A DNA stretch of 64,000 nucleotides from Cytophagaceae bacterium (GTDB lineage: Bacteria; Bacteroidota; Bacteroidia; Cytophagales; Spirosomataceae): contig JADKIR010000005.1 of NCBI GenBank assembly GCA_016722655.1, forward strand, positions 1 through 64,000, read 5' to 3'. Position numbers and translations under genes: made by a program. Positions 9,091 to 16,899 of the stretch are shown piece by piece. The stretch's first letter is position 1, and every line of letters begins with the position of its first letter. The notes beneath the pieces are model-generated. The model saw only the letters and a program-made list of their open reading frames with translations, was not told where the DNA came from and searched no databases.

Positions 9091-9516
9091 TTACTCATCG
9101 TTCAGTCTTTTAATATTCCCAATAAGTTCTGGTCGTAGTCGCCAAAACAACTTTTTTCCGCTTATCCATATTGAGTCATTGTCACCGATTTTCCAGTCTG
9201 CAAAGTCTGCCCAATAAAAAAGTCCGTTTGTTGTTATTAAAGTTGCGTCATAAATAACTGCGTTTGTCGTTTCGTCAAATGGCTTAAAATTGAATTGTTC
9301 AATGTCCTCAAATTTCAATTCTAATACTGTTGTCGGCCCAAATTGTCGTTGAAATAATAATGATGCCGTAAGTTTATTGTCAAAGTGCATAGCAAGTTTC
9401 TCGTCAATAAATTCTCTTGTCGAGATATAAATGTCACGCAAACAGCTGTCGTGGAAGTAGCCGTAGCTTTCTAAAAGTTTGTCAATGTCTGATTGGTCTT
9501 TTATTTCAGTCCACAT
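9091..9516 (-). CDS. Hypothetical cytosolic protein, cassette gene
   Basis: The protein has 141 residues with no signal peptide, starting MWTEIKDQSDIDKLLESYGY. The FHDSCLRDIYI segment near 21-31, FEDIEQFNF, and a Trp-rich C-terminal half (FYWADFADW, DSIWISGKKLFWRL) are characteristic, but I cannot tie them to a named family. The ORF is intact. It lies between sites E and D, with the stop 10 bp from the R'' box of D. A stand-alone gene in an integron-like array often encodes an immunity, toxin or surface trait; nothing in this protein decides between these. Confidence 0.6.
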   Translation of the reverse strand: MWTEIKDQSDIDKLLESYGYFHDSCLRDIYISTREFIDEKLAMHFDNKLTASLLFQRQFGPTTVLELKFEDIEQFNFKPFDETTNAVIYDATLITTNGLFYWADFADWKIGDNDSIWISGKKLFWRLRPELIGNIKRLNDE

Positions 9517-9552
9517 AATTTTTATTGTCTGTTAAGTGTCCGCTTTGCTTGC

Positions 9553-9684
9553 AGCTAACGTACCCGGGCTTGGCGAAGGTGGCGATTTTCACCACAAATG
9601 TTGATGCGGAGAACCAAACTTTGATTAACCACAAATGTGTCTGCGTAGCACTGAACCGCCACTTTTGCCAAACCCGTGTTGAAC
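9553..9684 (-). other. attC recombination site E
   Basis: On the minus strand R'' is GTTCAAC (fits RYYYAAC) and R' is GTTAGCT (one mismatch to GTTRRRY), 132 bp apart. GGGTTTGGCAAAAGTGGCGG pairs with the reverse complement of CGCCACCTTCGCCAAGCCC over about 20 bp. The inner part carries paired CACAAATGT repeats. The R'' end touches the left inverted end of the IS91-like unit, so the cassette upstream of E is the IS91 unit itself. Confidence 0.7.
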
Positions 9685-9754
9685 TAAACCTTCGGTAGTT
9701 TTTGGCATGGTATTGATTGATATACAAGCTTTAAACCAATTAAATTTTGTAATT

Positions 9755-10706
9755 ATGCCACTAAAAAAAAGCCCGAAGAGCTAAGGCAAAATACCCTTAT
9801 AGCTCAAGCAGACAATGAAATTAAGGGATTCAGAGAGTTGAACCAAAAGTTTGAGAAAAAACTTTCGATACTTGGTCTAAGTCGGAGTACTTATCTCAAT
9901 TATATCAGGCACTTAGCTAAATTGTCCCTTCATTTTAAATGCTTACCAACCGAACTTGACGAAGACCAACTGACAGACTATCTAAATCTGGTACAACAAG
10001 AACATAACACACCCTCTGAAAGCTATTTTAAATTTACAATTTACGGGCTGAGGCTGCTCTTCAAAATTGAAGGCATCAAGCCGATAGACATGGGCTTGCC
10101 GAGCATAAAGAAAGACAAGAAGTTGCCTGTAGTGCTGAGCAAAGAAGAAATGTGGAGACTGCTACAAGCACCTGATTTACTGAAACATAAGATACTGATA
10201 GGGCTACTTTACGGCTGCGGTTTGCGGTGTTTTGAGTCTCGTAATGTTCGGCTCAGAGACTTAGATTTTGACCGAAAATGCTTCATGTTTACCAAGGCAA
10301 AGGAAAGAAAGACAGATATGTGCCATTGAGCGAGCATCTGATCAGAGGCTTGAAGAAATACATCTCAGCTGAAAAACCTGAAGATTGGCTATTTAATGGT
10401 CAGCCACTTGAGAATCGAAAAGGGGAGATTTTGACTCCAGATATTCACAAAAAGGGGTTCAATGGGCAGTGGCTCAAGCAGCCAAAAAAAGCAGACATAA
10501 GCAAACACGTAAACGTACACACGCTCAGACATACCTATGCTACTCATTTGCTCGAAGATGGTACTGATATCGTAACCCTGAAAGGATTGCTGGGTCACGA
10601 AAGCATAGAGACCACAATGATTTATCTGCATGTAGCCCAAAGTGGCAGAGTAAAGCCTTTTAGTCCATTGGACACACTGTTTGCTGCATGTCAACCCAAA
10701 AGGTAG
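9755..10706 (+). pseudogene. Tyrosine recombinase accompanying IS91-like transposase, frameshifted
   Basis: With one A added to the A8 run after the ATG at 9755 the start reads MPLKKKPEELRQNTLIAQ and joins KFEKKLSILGLSRSTYLNYI. A second one-base loss near 10276 (FDRK to MLHVYQGKGKKDRYVPL) splits the catalytic domain. Visible catalytic elements are YGCGLRCFE (Arg), GKGKKDR, HTLRHTYATHLLEDG (H-x-x-R), LLGHESIETT and the Tyr in MIYLHV. The repaired length is about 317 residues. Its last codons overlap the transposase start by 19 bp, the arrangement known for IS91 elements that carry an integrase gene. Confidence 0.75.
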
Positions 10707-11845
10707 AAGCCTGCACTGAGCGAAGTCGAAGTGTAGCTGATGTACTCAATCAACTGGGCGAAAATATTGAGCATATTGGTTTAAATACTTGGCAGTTACG
10801 CACCCTATCAGCCATAAAGCGTTGCCGTACAGCAGCCTTGGGTGGTCATATTGATGCTTGTGATAGCTGTGGCAATATCAGCATCAGTTACAACTCGTGT
10901 AGGAACCGCCACTGCCCTAAATGCCAAGGTGAAAAGCGAGAAGAATGGATACAGGCAAGAGAAGCCGAGTTATTGCCAGTGCCTTATTTTCATGTTGTTT
11001 TCACTTTGCCCAGTGAGCTAAATTCTTTGGTTATGCATGAGCCCAGAGTGTTGTATGACGCCCTTTTTGCGGCAACATGGCAGACAGTGGCAGTTTTTGC
11101 GAAGGACGAAAAACATCTTAATGCACAGGCCGGAATGATAGCGGTGTTACACGTGGGGACAGAATCTGAGTCTTCATCCGCACCTGCATTGCATAGTGCC
11201 GGGTGGTGGGGTTGATGCCAAAGGACGCTGGCGAAAAGCACGATTGAAAGGTAAATTCCTGTTTCCTGTAAAAGCCATGAGTGTGGTATTCAGGGCAAAA
11301 TATCTGTCTGAACTCAGACACAGACTAAAAGAAAAAGTACCCCAAACACTGCTTAACGAACTCTATAAAAAATCGTGGGTGGTGTATGCCAAGCGTCCGT
11401 TTGGTAGCCCGAAATTGGTAGTGGAATATCTGGGCAGATACACGCACAAGGTGGCAATTAGCAATCACCGCATCAAAAGTGTGGATGGCAAGACTGTTAC
11501 TTTTACTTATAAAGACTACAAAACTGGTGCTCAGGTAAAGGAAAATGACGCTTAGTCTTGAGGAATTTACCAGAAGATTTAGCCAGCATATCTTGCCCAG
11601 AGGCTTTGTACGCATACGTCACTATGGCATATTAAGCAGTACTTGGAAGCGATCCAGACTACCAGAATTGCAGCAAAAACTTGGACAAAAAGCAAACCGA
11701 AGCCAAAGGGAAAACTCAAAGAGTAAGACCCTGTAAATGTTGCAAAACGGGTAGTTTGCGAACGATACTGAGCTTTGATCAGCGAGGGCCACCAGAGTTT
11801 TATAAGGACCTGTGGTATAAGTTAATCCAACCAGTTCTAGCATGA
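10688..11845 (+). pseudogene. IS91-family transposase, frameshifted
   Basis: The start at 10688 gives the N-terminal zinc-binding region (CDSCGNISISYNSCRNRHCP, then KCQGEKREEWI) and YFHVVFTLPSELN. Continuations in shifted frames include HLHCIVPGGGVDAKGRW near 11180, VVEYLGRYTHKVAISNHRI with the catalytic-type tyrosines, FTRRFSQHILPRGFVRIRHYG, and a C-terminal CKCCKTGSLRTILSF ending at the TGA at 11843-11845. This is the HUH/Y2 rolling-circle transposase of IS91. At least three frameshifts (about 11155, 11545 and 11680-11750) inactivate it. An in-frame insertion of a palindromic repeat lies at codons 8-16. Confidence 0.8.
10711..10735. repeat. Palindromic repeat embedded in transposase reading frame
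   Basis: GCACTGAGCGAAGTCGAAGTG is a short imperfect palindrome that is widely scattered in Bacteroidota and cyanobacterial genomes. Here it is read in frame as ACTERSRSV close to the N-terminus of the IS91 transposase. It adds about 9 residues and keeps the frame. Confidence 0.6.
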
Positions 11846-11967
11846 GCGTGGGTAGGGGAAGGTATGTTCTAGAAGTTAAGAATTAGCTAGAAAAGGTAAT
11901 AGAAACATCAAATACACACACAAAACTTCAAAAATCAGCGGGAAACTGCTCGAGAAACTCATAAAGC

Positions 11968-11994
11968 AGCAGACGAAAACCCCATAGGTAAAAC
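11968..11994. repeat. Short boundary repeat, second copy
   Basis: This is the second copy of the 26-bp segment at 5632-5657 (GCAGACGAAAACCCCATAGG here). It sits between the end of the IS91 transposase and the inverted end at 11991-12016. On the minus strand it follows attC site G by about 15 bp. Confidence 0.6.
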
Positions 11995-12007
11995 TACCGA
12001 AGATTAA

Positions 12008-12066
12008 GTTCAACATTGGCTTTCATTCTGGGCATTGCATGCCGAACGAAGCCTTATTTGTTAGGT
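12008..12066 (-). other. attC recombination site G, short form with full consensus boxes
   Basis: On the minus strand R'' is ACCTAAC and R' is GTTGAAC, both exact matches to RYYYAAC and GTTRRRY. They are 59 bp apart, starting 13 bp after the stop of the lipoprotein gene at 12080. AAGGCTTCGTTC can pair with GAATGAAAGCC, and GGCAT/ATGCC forms the tip. The size and boxes are those of a classical short attC (the '59-base element'). It is the best-formed site of the array. Confidence 0.75.
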
Positions 12067-12079
12067 GCTGCTATTTCTG

Positions 12080-12835
12080 TCAGTCGAATGGTGCAAACGC
12101 TGTTATTTTCCATTTGTCGTCAATCTTTTTAATTACTAAATGTTGGTCTGCCGAATAAATTAGGTCTGTTGTCTTTACATAACCTTGAACTTTTTTGTCA
12201 ATGGTATGAATTTTTGTAAAGTCTGCTTTCATAAACTCAGGGTCCATTTCTACTATGTCATAACTTAAGATAGCAAGTTTTGAGGAAGTTGTTTTGGGTT
12301 CTTGATAAACTGTCACATTAGGTGAAATACAAACGGCTGTAAAATACCAGTCAAAGTCGTATTTATATTTGCTAAACGCTTTGTTTGATTGGGTGTAAGG
12401 AATACAAAAATATTTGTCTTCGTCATTTTCCCAAGTCCCGCCCATACTTAATATTTGGTTGAGAATTGTCCATAACTCTGATTTGTCGGGCTTGTCAAGT
12501 TTCCAATTTTTAGAAAACTCATCTATTCCGTAAATACCACCACCGTGACTTACAATAATTGCTGTGTCCAATGATTTAAATAAACCTGAGGTGTCTTTCC
12601 GCGAAACAATTTTCTTCAAATTGGTTATAAATACAACCAAGGAAGGGTCGCTTCCGCTTTCGTCAATTGGCAAAATCCTATACTCACTTTGCACTGCTTC
12701 AACTGTCTTGCTTTCATTTAAAGGTTCTTTGTCAGCCTTAATTGTGTCCGCCAAATTGATATTGTCGGTTTGTTGCTTGTTGTCAACACAACCTATAAAA
12801 GTCAATGCAAATATTATGTATAGAAGTTGTCTCAT
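12080..12835 (-). CDS. Hypothetical lipoprotein with C-terminal SH3-like domain, cassette gene
   Basis: The protein has 251 residues. MRQLLYIIFALTFIGC is a lipoprotein signal (Cys16). The middle part (DTAIIVSHGGGIYGIDEF, SMGGTWENDEDKYFCIPYTQ) is followed from about 170 by an SH3-like segment (SPNVTVYQEPKTTSSKLAIL, VQGYVKTTDLIY) and a closing KKIDDKWKITAFAPFD. Such domains often bind cell-wall or periplasmic ligands. It is the first gene of the array: the attI-like site at 12853-12897 and the 62-bp element at 12969 precede it, and attC G follows it. Its substrate and role are unknown. Confidence 0.65.
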   Translation of the reverse strand: MRQLLYIIFALTFIGCVDNKQQTDNINLADTIKADKEPLNESKTVEAVQSEYRILPIDESGSDPSLVVFITNLKKIVSRKDTSGLFKSLDTAIIVSHGGGIYGIDEFSKNWKLDKPDKSELWTILNQILSMGGTWENDEDKYFCIPYTQSNKAFSKYKYDFDWYFTAVCISPNVTVYQEPKTTSSKLAILSYDIVEMDPEFMKADFTKIHTIDKKVQGYVKTTDLIYSADQHLVIKKIDDKWKITAFAPFD

Positions 12836-12852
12836 TGTCGTTGTCTATGGTT

Positions 12853-12897
12853 GCACCTAACAATTGTATTTACGCAACTCTTCTTCACAATTGCGTC
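12853..12897 (-). other. attI-like half-site ahead of first cassette gene
   Basis: On the minus strand GACGCAATTG is followed about 25 bp later by ACAATTGTTAGGTGC, whose GTTAGGT fits GTTRRRY, the cleaved R box. ACGCAA/TTGCGT forms a small inverted repeat inside it. The same two landmarks (GACGCAATTG, then GTTA) precede the genes at 51169-51972 and 56609-57274. As in attI, only one R box is consensus, and no large attC hairpin is present. Confidence 0.5.
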
Positions 12898-12968
12898 TAT
12901 TTCCATTTTCCCCGAAATACTTAAAACTTATTAAATTGTTAAATATCAATAACATATCCGTGTATAAT

Positions 12969-13029
12969 CATTTGTTGTCGGTTAATCTTTTTCAATTTGC
13001 AGACCGTGTGTCCGTTTCTTTTACGAATT
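12969..13029 (-). promoter_or_regulatory. 62-bp leader element, copy K
   Basis: On the plus strand it reads CATTTGTTGTCGGTTAAT, then GCAGACCGTGTG, then ACGAATT, with the same internal spacing as the copies at 52101, 57398 and 59819. The ends are short inverted repeats (TTCGT...ACGAA, with one mismatch here). It lies about 75 bp outside the attI-like site and about 135 bp upstream of the first cassette gene. The role is unknown; leader, promoter region or recombination accessory site are all possible. Confidence 0.6.
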
Positions 13030-13164
13030 TATTAAATCCCTGAAAACAAACCAAAAAATTCCTCAATAAATCTTCAGTATCAGAAACTTATGGTAAGTTT
13101 TATTGCCCCGGTTTTTTTTAAAAAGAATAACGGCACTTTGACATATCCCCAATTAATAAGCTTT

Positions 13165-13272
13165 TAAAGAGGATTTCAAATCCTAAATAGGAAAAGTAAC
13201 CTCAGTTTAATGTTCACCAGCAATATTCGCAAACTTATTGTTCCTTAAATAACCTGAACATGTCGAAGAGCC
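13165..13272. repeat. Partial copy of hairpin-ended dispersed repeat
   Basis: AGAGGATTTCAAATCCT, AGGAAAAGTAA and the end GAACATGTCGAAGAG are shared with the full copy at 23722-23962. The middle part is missing or diverged. The AACATGTCGAAG end lies inside the ankyrin remnant at 13245-13388, so this copy may have cut that gene. Confidence 0.4.
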
Positions 13273-13388
13273 CAACTGTGGTTTCCTTTATGAATCATAT
13301 TAGGATTCACGCCATTTCTGAATCCCTCTTTGATACCTGCTACATCATGTAATTCAAAGGCAATGATTATTTTTTGTAATGCATCCAT
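13245..13388 (-). pseudogene. Ankyrin-repeat protein remnant
   Basis: A 47-codon minus-strand frame from the ATG at 13388: IIIAFELHDVAGIKEGFRNG followed by VNPNMIHKGNHSWAL. This fits the start of small Bacteroidota ankyrin-repeat proteins (AFE-x-HD-x4-I-x3-F-x-NGVNPN). The frame ends early, inside sequence belonging to a dispersed repeat, so only the N-terminal repeat remains. There is no sign that it is functional. Confidence 0.45.
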
Positions 13389-13420
13389 TTAAAATAGAGC
13401 CAGCATTGAATGGTAGGAAT

Positions 13421-13684
13421 TTATTCTGCCTTTTTCTCGATCTCCGATTGGATTTTCCCCAGGTGCTCTTTGAGCTTTTTAGAGCCGTTGTTTATTATAA
13501 AAATCATAAAAACCGAAACCCCGACATAAACCCATCCAAAACCTCTGGTGGCAAGACCATAAAGGATTATCCCGATTAAAATTCCGATCAATATTGCCGT
13601 GAACAATTGCTGTTTCTTGATTTTTTTCTGTTCTGTCAAAAGTTCTACCAGGGTCAACTTTGAGTAATCTTTGATATCTGACAT
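13421..13684 (-). CDS. Small two-helix membrane protein of unknown function
   Basis: The protein has 87 residues, starting MSDIKDYSKLTLVELLTEQK. An N-terminal amphipathic helix (to about 25) is followed by two hydrophobic helices (about 29-48 and 51-67) and a charged coiled-coil-like tail (KKLKEHLGKIQSEIEKKAE). It is probably an inner-membrane protein with both ends in the cytoplasm. No family is recognised. The gene stands alone between the ankyrin remnant and a tandem repeat. Confidence 0.55.
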   Translation of the reverse strand: MSDIKDYSKLTLVELLTEQKKIKKQQLFTAILIGILIGIILYGLATRGFGWVYVGVSVFMIFIINNGSKKLKEHLGKIQSEIEKKAE

Positions 13685-13867
13685 GTTATGGTTTGAGGGT
13701 TAAAATTCTAAATCCGGAATAAATGTTTACAAATATAAATAAAAGGATGAGAATTCTGAATCAATAGAAAAATTCGGTTTTTGGCTTGTTAGCATTGCTA
13801 TTTTGTGAAAACCAGAATCTTTAATTTGTTCAAAATTAACCTAAACAAAAGGGTAATTGCTCTAAAT

Positions 13868-14117
13868 TAACATCGAATTCGACGAATTTAACATTGAATT
13901 TCACGAATTTGATATCGAAATCGCCGAATTTGATATTGAATTTCACGAATTTGATTTCGAAATCGATGAATTTAACATTGAATTTCACGAATTTGATTTC
14001 GAAATCGACGAATTTAACATCGAATTTCACGAATTTGATTTCGAAATCGATGAATTTAACATTGAATTTCACGAATTTGATTTCAAAATTGATGAATCTG
14101 ACTTCAAATTCCACGTC
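13868..14117. repeat. 21-bp/42-bp tandem repeat, open in both strands
   Basis: About twelve 21-bp units alternate in two types (TTCACGAATTTGATTTCGAAA and TCGATGAATTTAACATTGAA style), making a 42-bp higher-order repeat. Both strands are open. The minus strand encodes a pattern of FEIKFVKFNVKFIDFEIKF and the plus strand NFTNLISKSMNLTLNFTN. The alternating hydrophobic/charged pattern is a by-product of the unit. There is no ribosome binding site, signal peptide or family match, so I do not call a gene. The flanking gap 14118-14315 has nothing visible. Confidence 0.8.
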
Positions 14118-14315
14118 TTTTAGTTCAATTTTCCCTACGTAGTGTTCATTTTTTACATAATGATTTTTTTAATGGGGGAAAAAGAAAAGATCTTGGATGG
14201 TTTTGTGATAAAGTGTACCAGCAAAATGATTGAAGGCTTTGACACAGTTTAGTTTACACTCCCCATATGGATGGATTTAAGTGAATCCCAAAAAATACTT
14301 TAAATTTTTATGAAA

Positions 14316-15053
14316 CTACACGCCTTCAGGTTCTTTCCTTTTTCCGGTTTTTGACCAGGCCATAAACCAGACTATTACTGCCACGGCAATCACAATCATC
14401 CTTTTTTGAAATTCTCCGTTTACATCGGTCAAAAGGTTAAAACTTAAATGTACAGCAGTAGCAAAAAGCAAAGAATGGGTTTTTTCGGTTATTTTAATAA
14501 GACCCCATGAACCCAATACAAGAAATGCAAAATGCCAGAGATGTTGGCTGAAAATCATGTCTGAGGTAATAAAGTTTAAATGCCAAACAAACCATAATAC
14601 CGCGATAAGTAGAATCCTCGCCAATTCCGGCAATGGAAGCAAGGCGTTTTGCAGATAACCCCTCCAGCCATATTCTTCAAACATAGCATAAATCACATAC
14701 ATGGTTGAATAAATAAGTCCATAATAATGAATGTTTAAGCCTTTTGAATTGCTCACTCCCAGTATGGTCATCATTACAGGGATCACTGCAATTGAAACTA
14801 AACTACGTGTTTTATCGGTACCCCAGAAAGTATTTATCCCGGTTTCAACTTTATTATTTAACAAATACCTGATGACCATAAAACCCGTAATGGGACCAAT
14901 TCCTTTTAAAATGAAGAGATAAATATTCAAGCCCAAAGGCCAGGTAATATTTGTTTCCAGCCCAAATAGATTTAATCGAAAAATAGCAGAAACCCCAACC
15001 GCAACCAGATAGAAGACAAGAACCTGTTTCCAGTTTATATTATATTTTTTCAT
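14316..15053 (-). CDS. CPBP family intramembrane glutamic endopeptidase
   Basis: The protein has 245 residues and about seven hydrophobic segments. FEEYGWRGYL at 125-134 is the first catalytic motif (EExxxR, with E126/E127 and R131), FVWHLNF at 155-161 supplies the second motif's His, and HLSFN near 203 the third. These ABI/CAAX-type proteases cut membrane proteins or prenylated or peptide substrates; in bacteria they often act in bacteriocin self-immunity. The neighbours give no hint of a substrate. The gene is monocistronic, and the ORF is intact and of normal length. Confidence 0.85.
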   Translation of the reverse strand: MKKYNINWKQVLVFYLVAVGVSAIFRLNLFGLETNITWPLGLNIYLFILKGIGPITGFMVIRYLLNNKVETGINTFWGTDKTRSLVSIAVIPVMMTILGVSNSKGLNIHYYGLIYSTMYVIYAMFEEYGWRGYLQNALLPLPELARILLIAVLWFVWHLNFITSDMIFSQHLWHFAFLVLGSWGLIKITEKTHSLLFATAVHLSFNLLTDVNGEFQKRMIVIAVAVIVWFMAWSKTGKRKEPEGV

Positions 15054-15328
15054 AAGCTATTATTATCCGGCTAGAAATGAGAGGGTTGTAATATTAAATT
15101 ACTCAAACTTACGAAAAATTATATATTGAAGATATTATCTCAAATATCTTTTTTTGAGTATGGAATTAATTGTAAATACATGTGAGTAGCGACAAAAAAA
15201 AATGATTTTACTGAATTCCAACTTTTGCCGGTTTTGATCAAATCATACAGAAATATTTACTTTTCGTTTAGCTTAACATGAAATACAAATTATTTTACCG
15301 AATTTTAAGGCAACAATCTTAAGAGGCT

Positions 15329-16108
15329 ATGAAAATTATAATTAAAAACTTTTGGGGTATATTGATTTTGATGATTTCCTGGAACATTTCCAGCGGTCAA
15401 TCCACCTTAATCACTCCCGGCAATAATCAACCCAGTATTACGGCAGTTTCTACCAACAGTGGAGTACTTGTACCTAAGGTTAGTTTGTCGGCAAATCTGG
15501 CTTCGGCGAGTCCGCTTACTGCTCCTGCCGAAGGGACTTTGGTTTACAATAATGGCCCTAACCATGTACATGGTTTTTATTTCTGGACAGGAAGTGCCTG
15601 GTCATCTCTTGGAATAGCAATCTCAAGTTTATCTGCCACAGCACCTTTAACTATTGTATCCAATTCTGTTAAAATAAATGCAGGTACTGAGGCTGGGCAA
15701 TTGTTAACATGGGATGGAAATAATTGGGTGAATACCTCTCCCAAAAGTCCGGCTTCTGTATCAAATATACAACCTTATCTTGCTTTAAATTATTGTATTG
15801 CCCTGTCAGGTGTATTTCCTTCAAGAAATGGAATTGATCCCTTTATTGGGGAAATTGGAATATTTGCTTTCAATTTTGCTCCCAGATATTGGGCCTTATG
15901 TAACGGGCAATTATTGCCAATTAATACATACCAGGCTTTATTTGCATTGCTTGGTACAACCTATGGAGGAAATGGTCAGACAAACTTTGCTCTTCCCAAT
16001 CTGCAAAGCCGTGTTCCTATTCACTTTGGTCAGGGTCCTGGATTATCTATTTATGGTCTGGGGCAAACGGGTGGAACTGAAAGCAATTTTGTGAATGATA
16101 AATATTGA
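15329..16108 (+). CDS. Secreted phage tail-collar domain protein
   Basis: The protein has 259 residues. The signal peptide MKIIIKNFWGILILMISWN ends near SGQ (24). The next 120 residues (TPGNNQPSITAVSTNSGVLV, FYFWTGSAWSSLG) resemble the secreted beta-rich region that precedes trimeric surface proteins of Bacteroidota. From about 170, PFIGEIGIFAFNFAPRYWAL, CNGQLL, LFALLGTTYGGNGQTNFALP and the RVPIHFGQGPG end are the tail-collar (microcystin-dependent protein) fold. It is first in a three-gene operon with a close paralogue and a subtilase. Its role is unknown; an adhesive or displayed surface protein is likely. Confidence 0.8.
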   Translation: MKIIIKNFWGILILMISWNISSGQSTLITPGNNQPSITAVSTNSGVLVPKVSLSANLASASPLTAPAEGTLVYNNGPNHVHGFYFWTGSAWSSLGIAISSLSATAPLTIVSNSVKINAGTEAGQLLTWDGNNWVNTSPKSPASVSNIQPYLALNYCIALSGVFPSRNGIDPFIGEIGIFAFNFAPRYWALCNGQLLPINTYQALFALLGTTYGGNGQTNFALPNLQSRVPIHFGQGPGLSIYGLGQTGGTESNFVNDKY

Positions 16109-16128
16109 ATAACTTCAATCTGAAAAAA

Positions 16129-16899
16129 ATGAAAATCAATAAATATCTTGCTTTTCTCCTGTTATTTTGGACTGGTATTTTAAATGCCCAATATACTGTA
16201 ATTACACCCGGAAACAACAAGCCCTCTGTTGAAGCAAAGACAAGCAACGGAGGAATTTTAGTGCCCAAAATCAGCCTCTCCGGCAATCTGGCAGTATCGA
16301 CTCCGGTAAATGCTCCTCAGGAAGGTATGCTGATTTACAATATTGGAGCTTTGCAAACCAAAGGGTTTTATTACTGGACCGGTGGGGCTTGGTCGTATTT
16401 GGGTGTGGTTATTCCTGATCTTGCAGCGAATTTGCCCCTTGTAATTCAATCCAATGCTGTAAAACTTAATGCCGGCACCAGCTATGGACAGCTTATTACC
16501 TGGGATAATGTAAATTGGGTCAATACCAATCCAAAACCACCTACAGCACTTGATAATTTGCAGCCTTATCTGGCATTAAATTACTGCATATCATTATTTG
16601 GAGTTTTTCCTTCTCAAAATGGCTCTCAACCTTTTATTGGGGATATTGCCATATTTGGATTTAATTTTGAACCCAATGGATGGGCATATTGTAACGGGCA
16701 GTTGTTAAATATTTATGAAAATGATGCCCTTTTTGCTTTGATAGGAACTACTTATGGTGGTGATGGACAAAACACTTTTGGATTACCCGATTTAAGGGGC
16801 AGGGTACCAATTCATAAAGGGCAGGGTTCTGGTCTTTCATCGTACGTTTTGGGGCAACAAGGAGGTACAGAGACCTCGATTATTTATGATAAATATTAA
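16129..16899 (+). CDS. Secreted phage tail-collar domain protein, paralogue
   Basis: The ATG at 16129 gives a good signal peptide (MKINKYLAFLLLFWTGILNA, then Q); an upstream TTG at 16105 would add 8 unlikely residues. The 256-residue protein matches its upstream neighbour along its whole length, with GGILVPKISLSGNL, FYYWTGGAWSYLG, and the collar part PFIGDIAIFGFNFEPNGWAY, CNGQLL, YGGDGQNTFGLPDLRGRVPI. The gene pair probably arose by tandem duplication. Its stop overlaps the subtilase start by 14 bp, so the two are translationally coupled. Confidence 0.8.
   Translation: MKINKYLAFLLLFWTGILNAQYTVITPGNNKPSVEAKTSNGGILVPKISLSGNLAVSTPVNAPQEGMLIYNIGALQTKGFYYWTGGAWSYLGVVIPDLAANLPLVIQSNAVKLNAGTSYGQLITWDNVNWVNTNPKPPTALDNLQPYLALNYCISLFGVFPSQNGSQPFIGDIAIFGFNFEPNGWAYCNGQLLNIYENDALFALIGTTYGGDGQNTFGLPDLRGRVPIHKGQGSGLSSYVLGQQGGTETSIIYDKY

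Larger units (their letters stand above)
9677..12016 (+). mobile_element. Degenerate IS91-like element with companion tyrosine recombinase
   Basis: About 2.3 kb holding a tyrosine recombinase and an overlapping IS91-type (Y2/HUH) transposase, both frameshifted. The left end GTTGAACTAAACCTTCGGTA and the right end, read in reverse complement, GTTGAACTTAATCTTCGGTA, are near-perfect inverted copies. The unit lies exactly between attC sites E and G. IS91-family elements normally lack inverted ends and move by rolling-circle transposition, so the inverted ends may belong to the surrounding cassettes rather than to the element. It is transcribed opposite to the cassette genes and appears inactive. 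Confidence 0.65.

Noticed and set aside
13836..14142. Protein-coding genes on either strand of the 21-bp repeat
   Set aside because: The open frames follow from the repeat unit; no signal, start context or family supports them.
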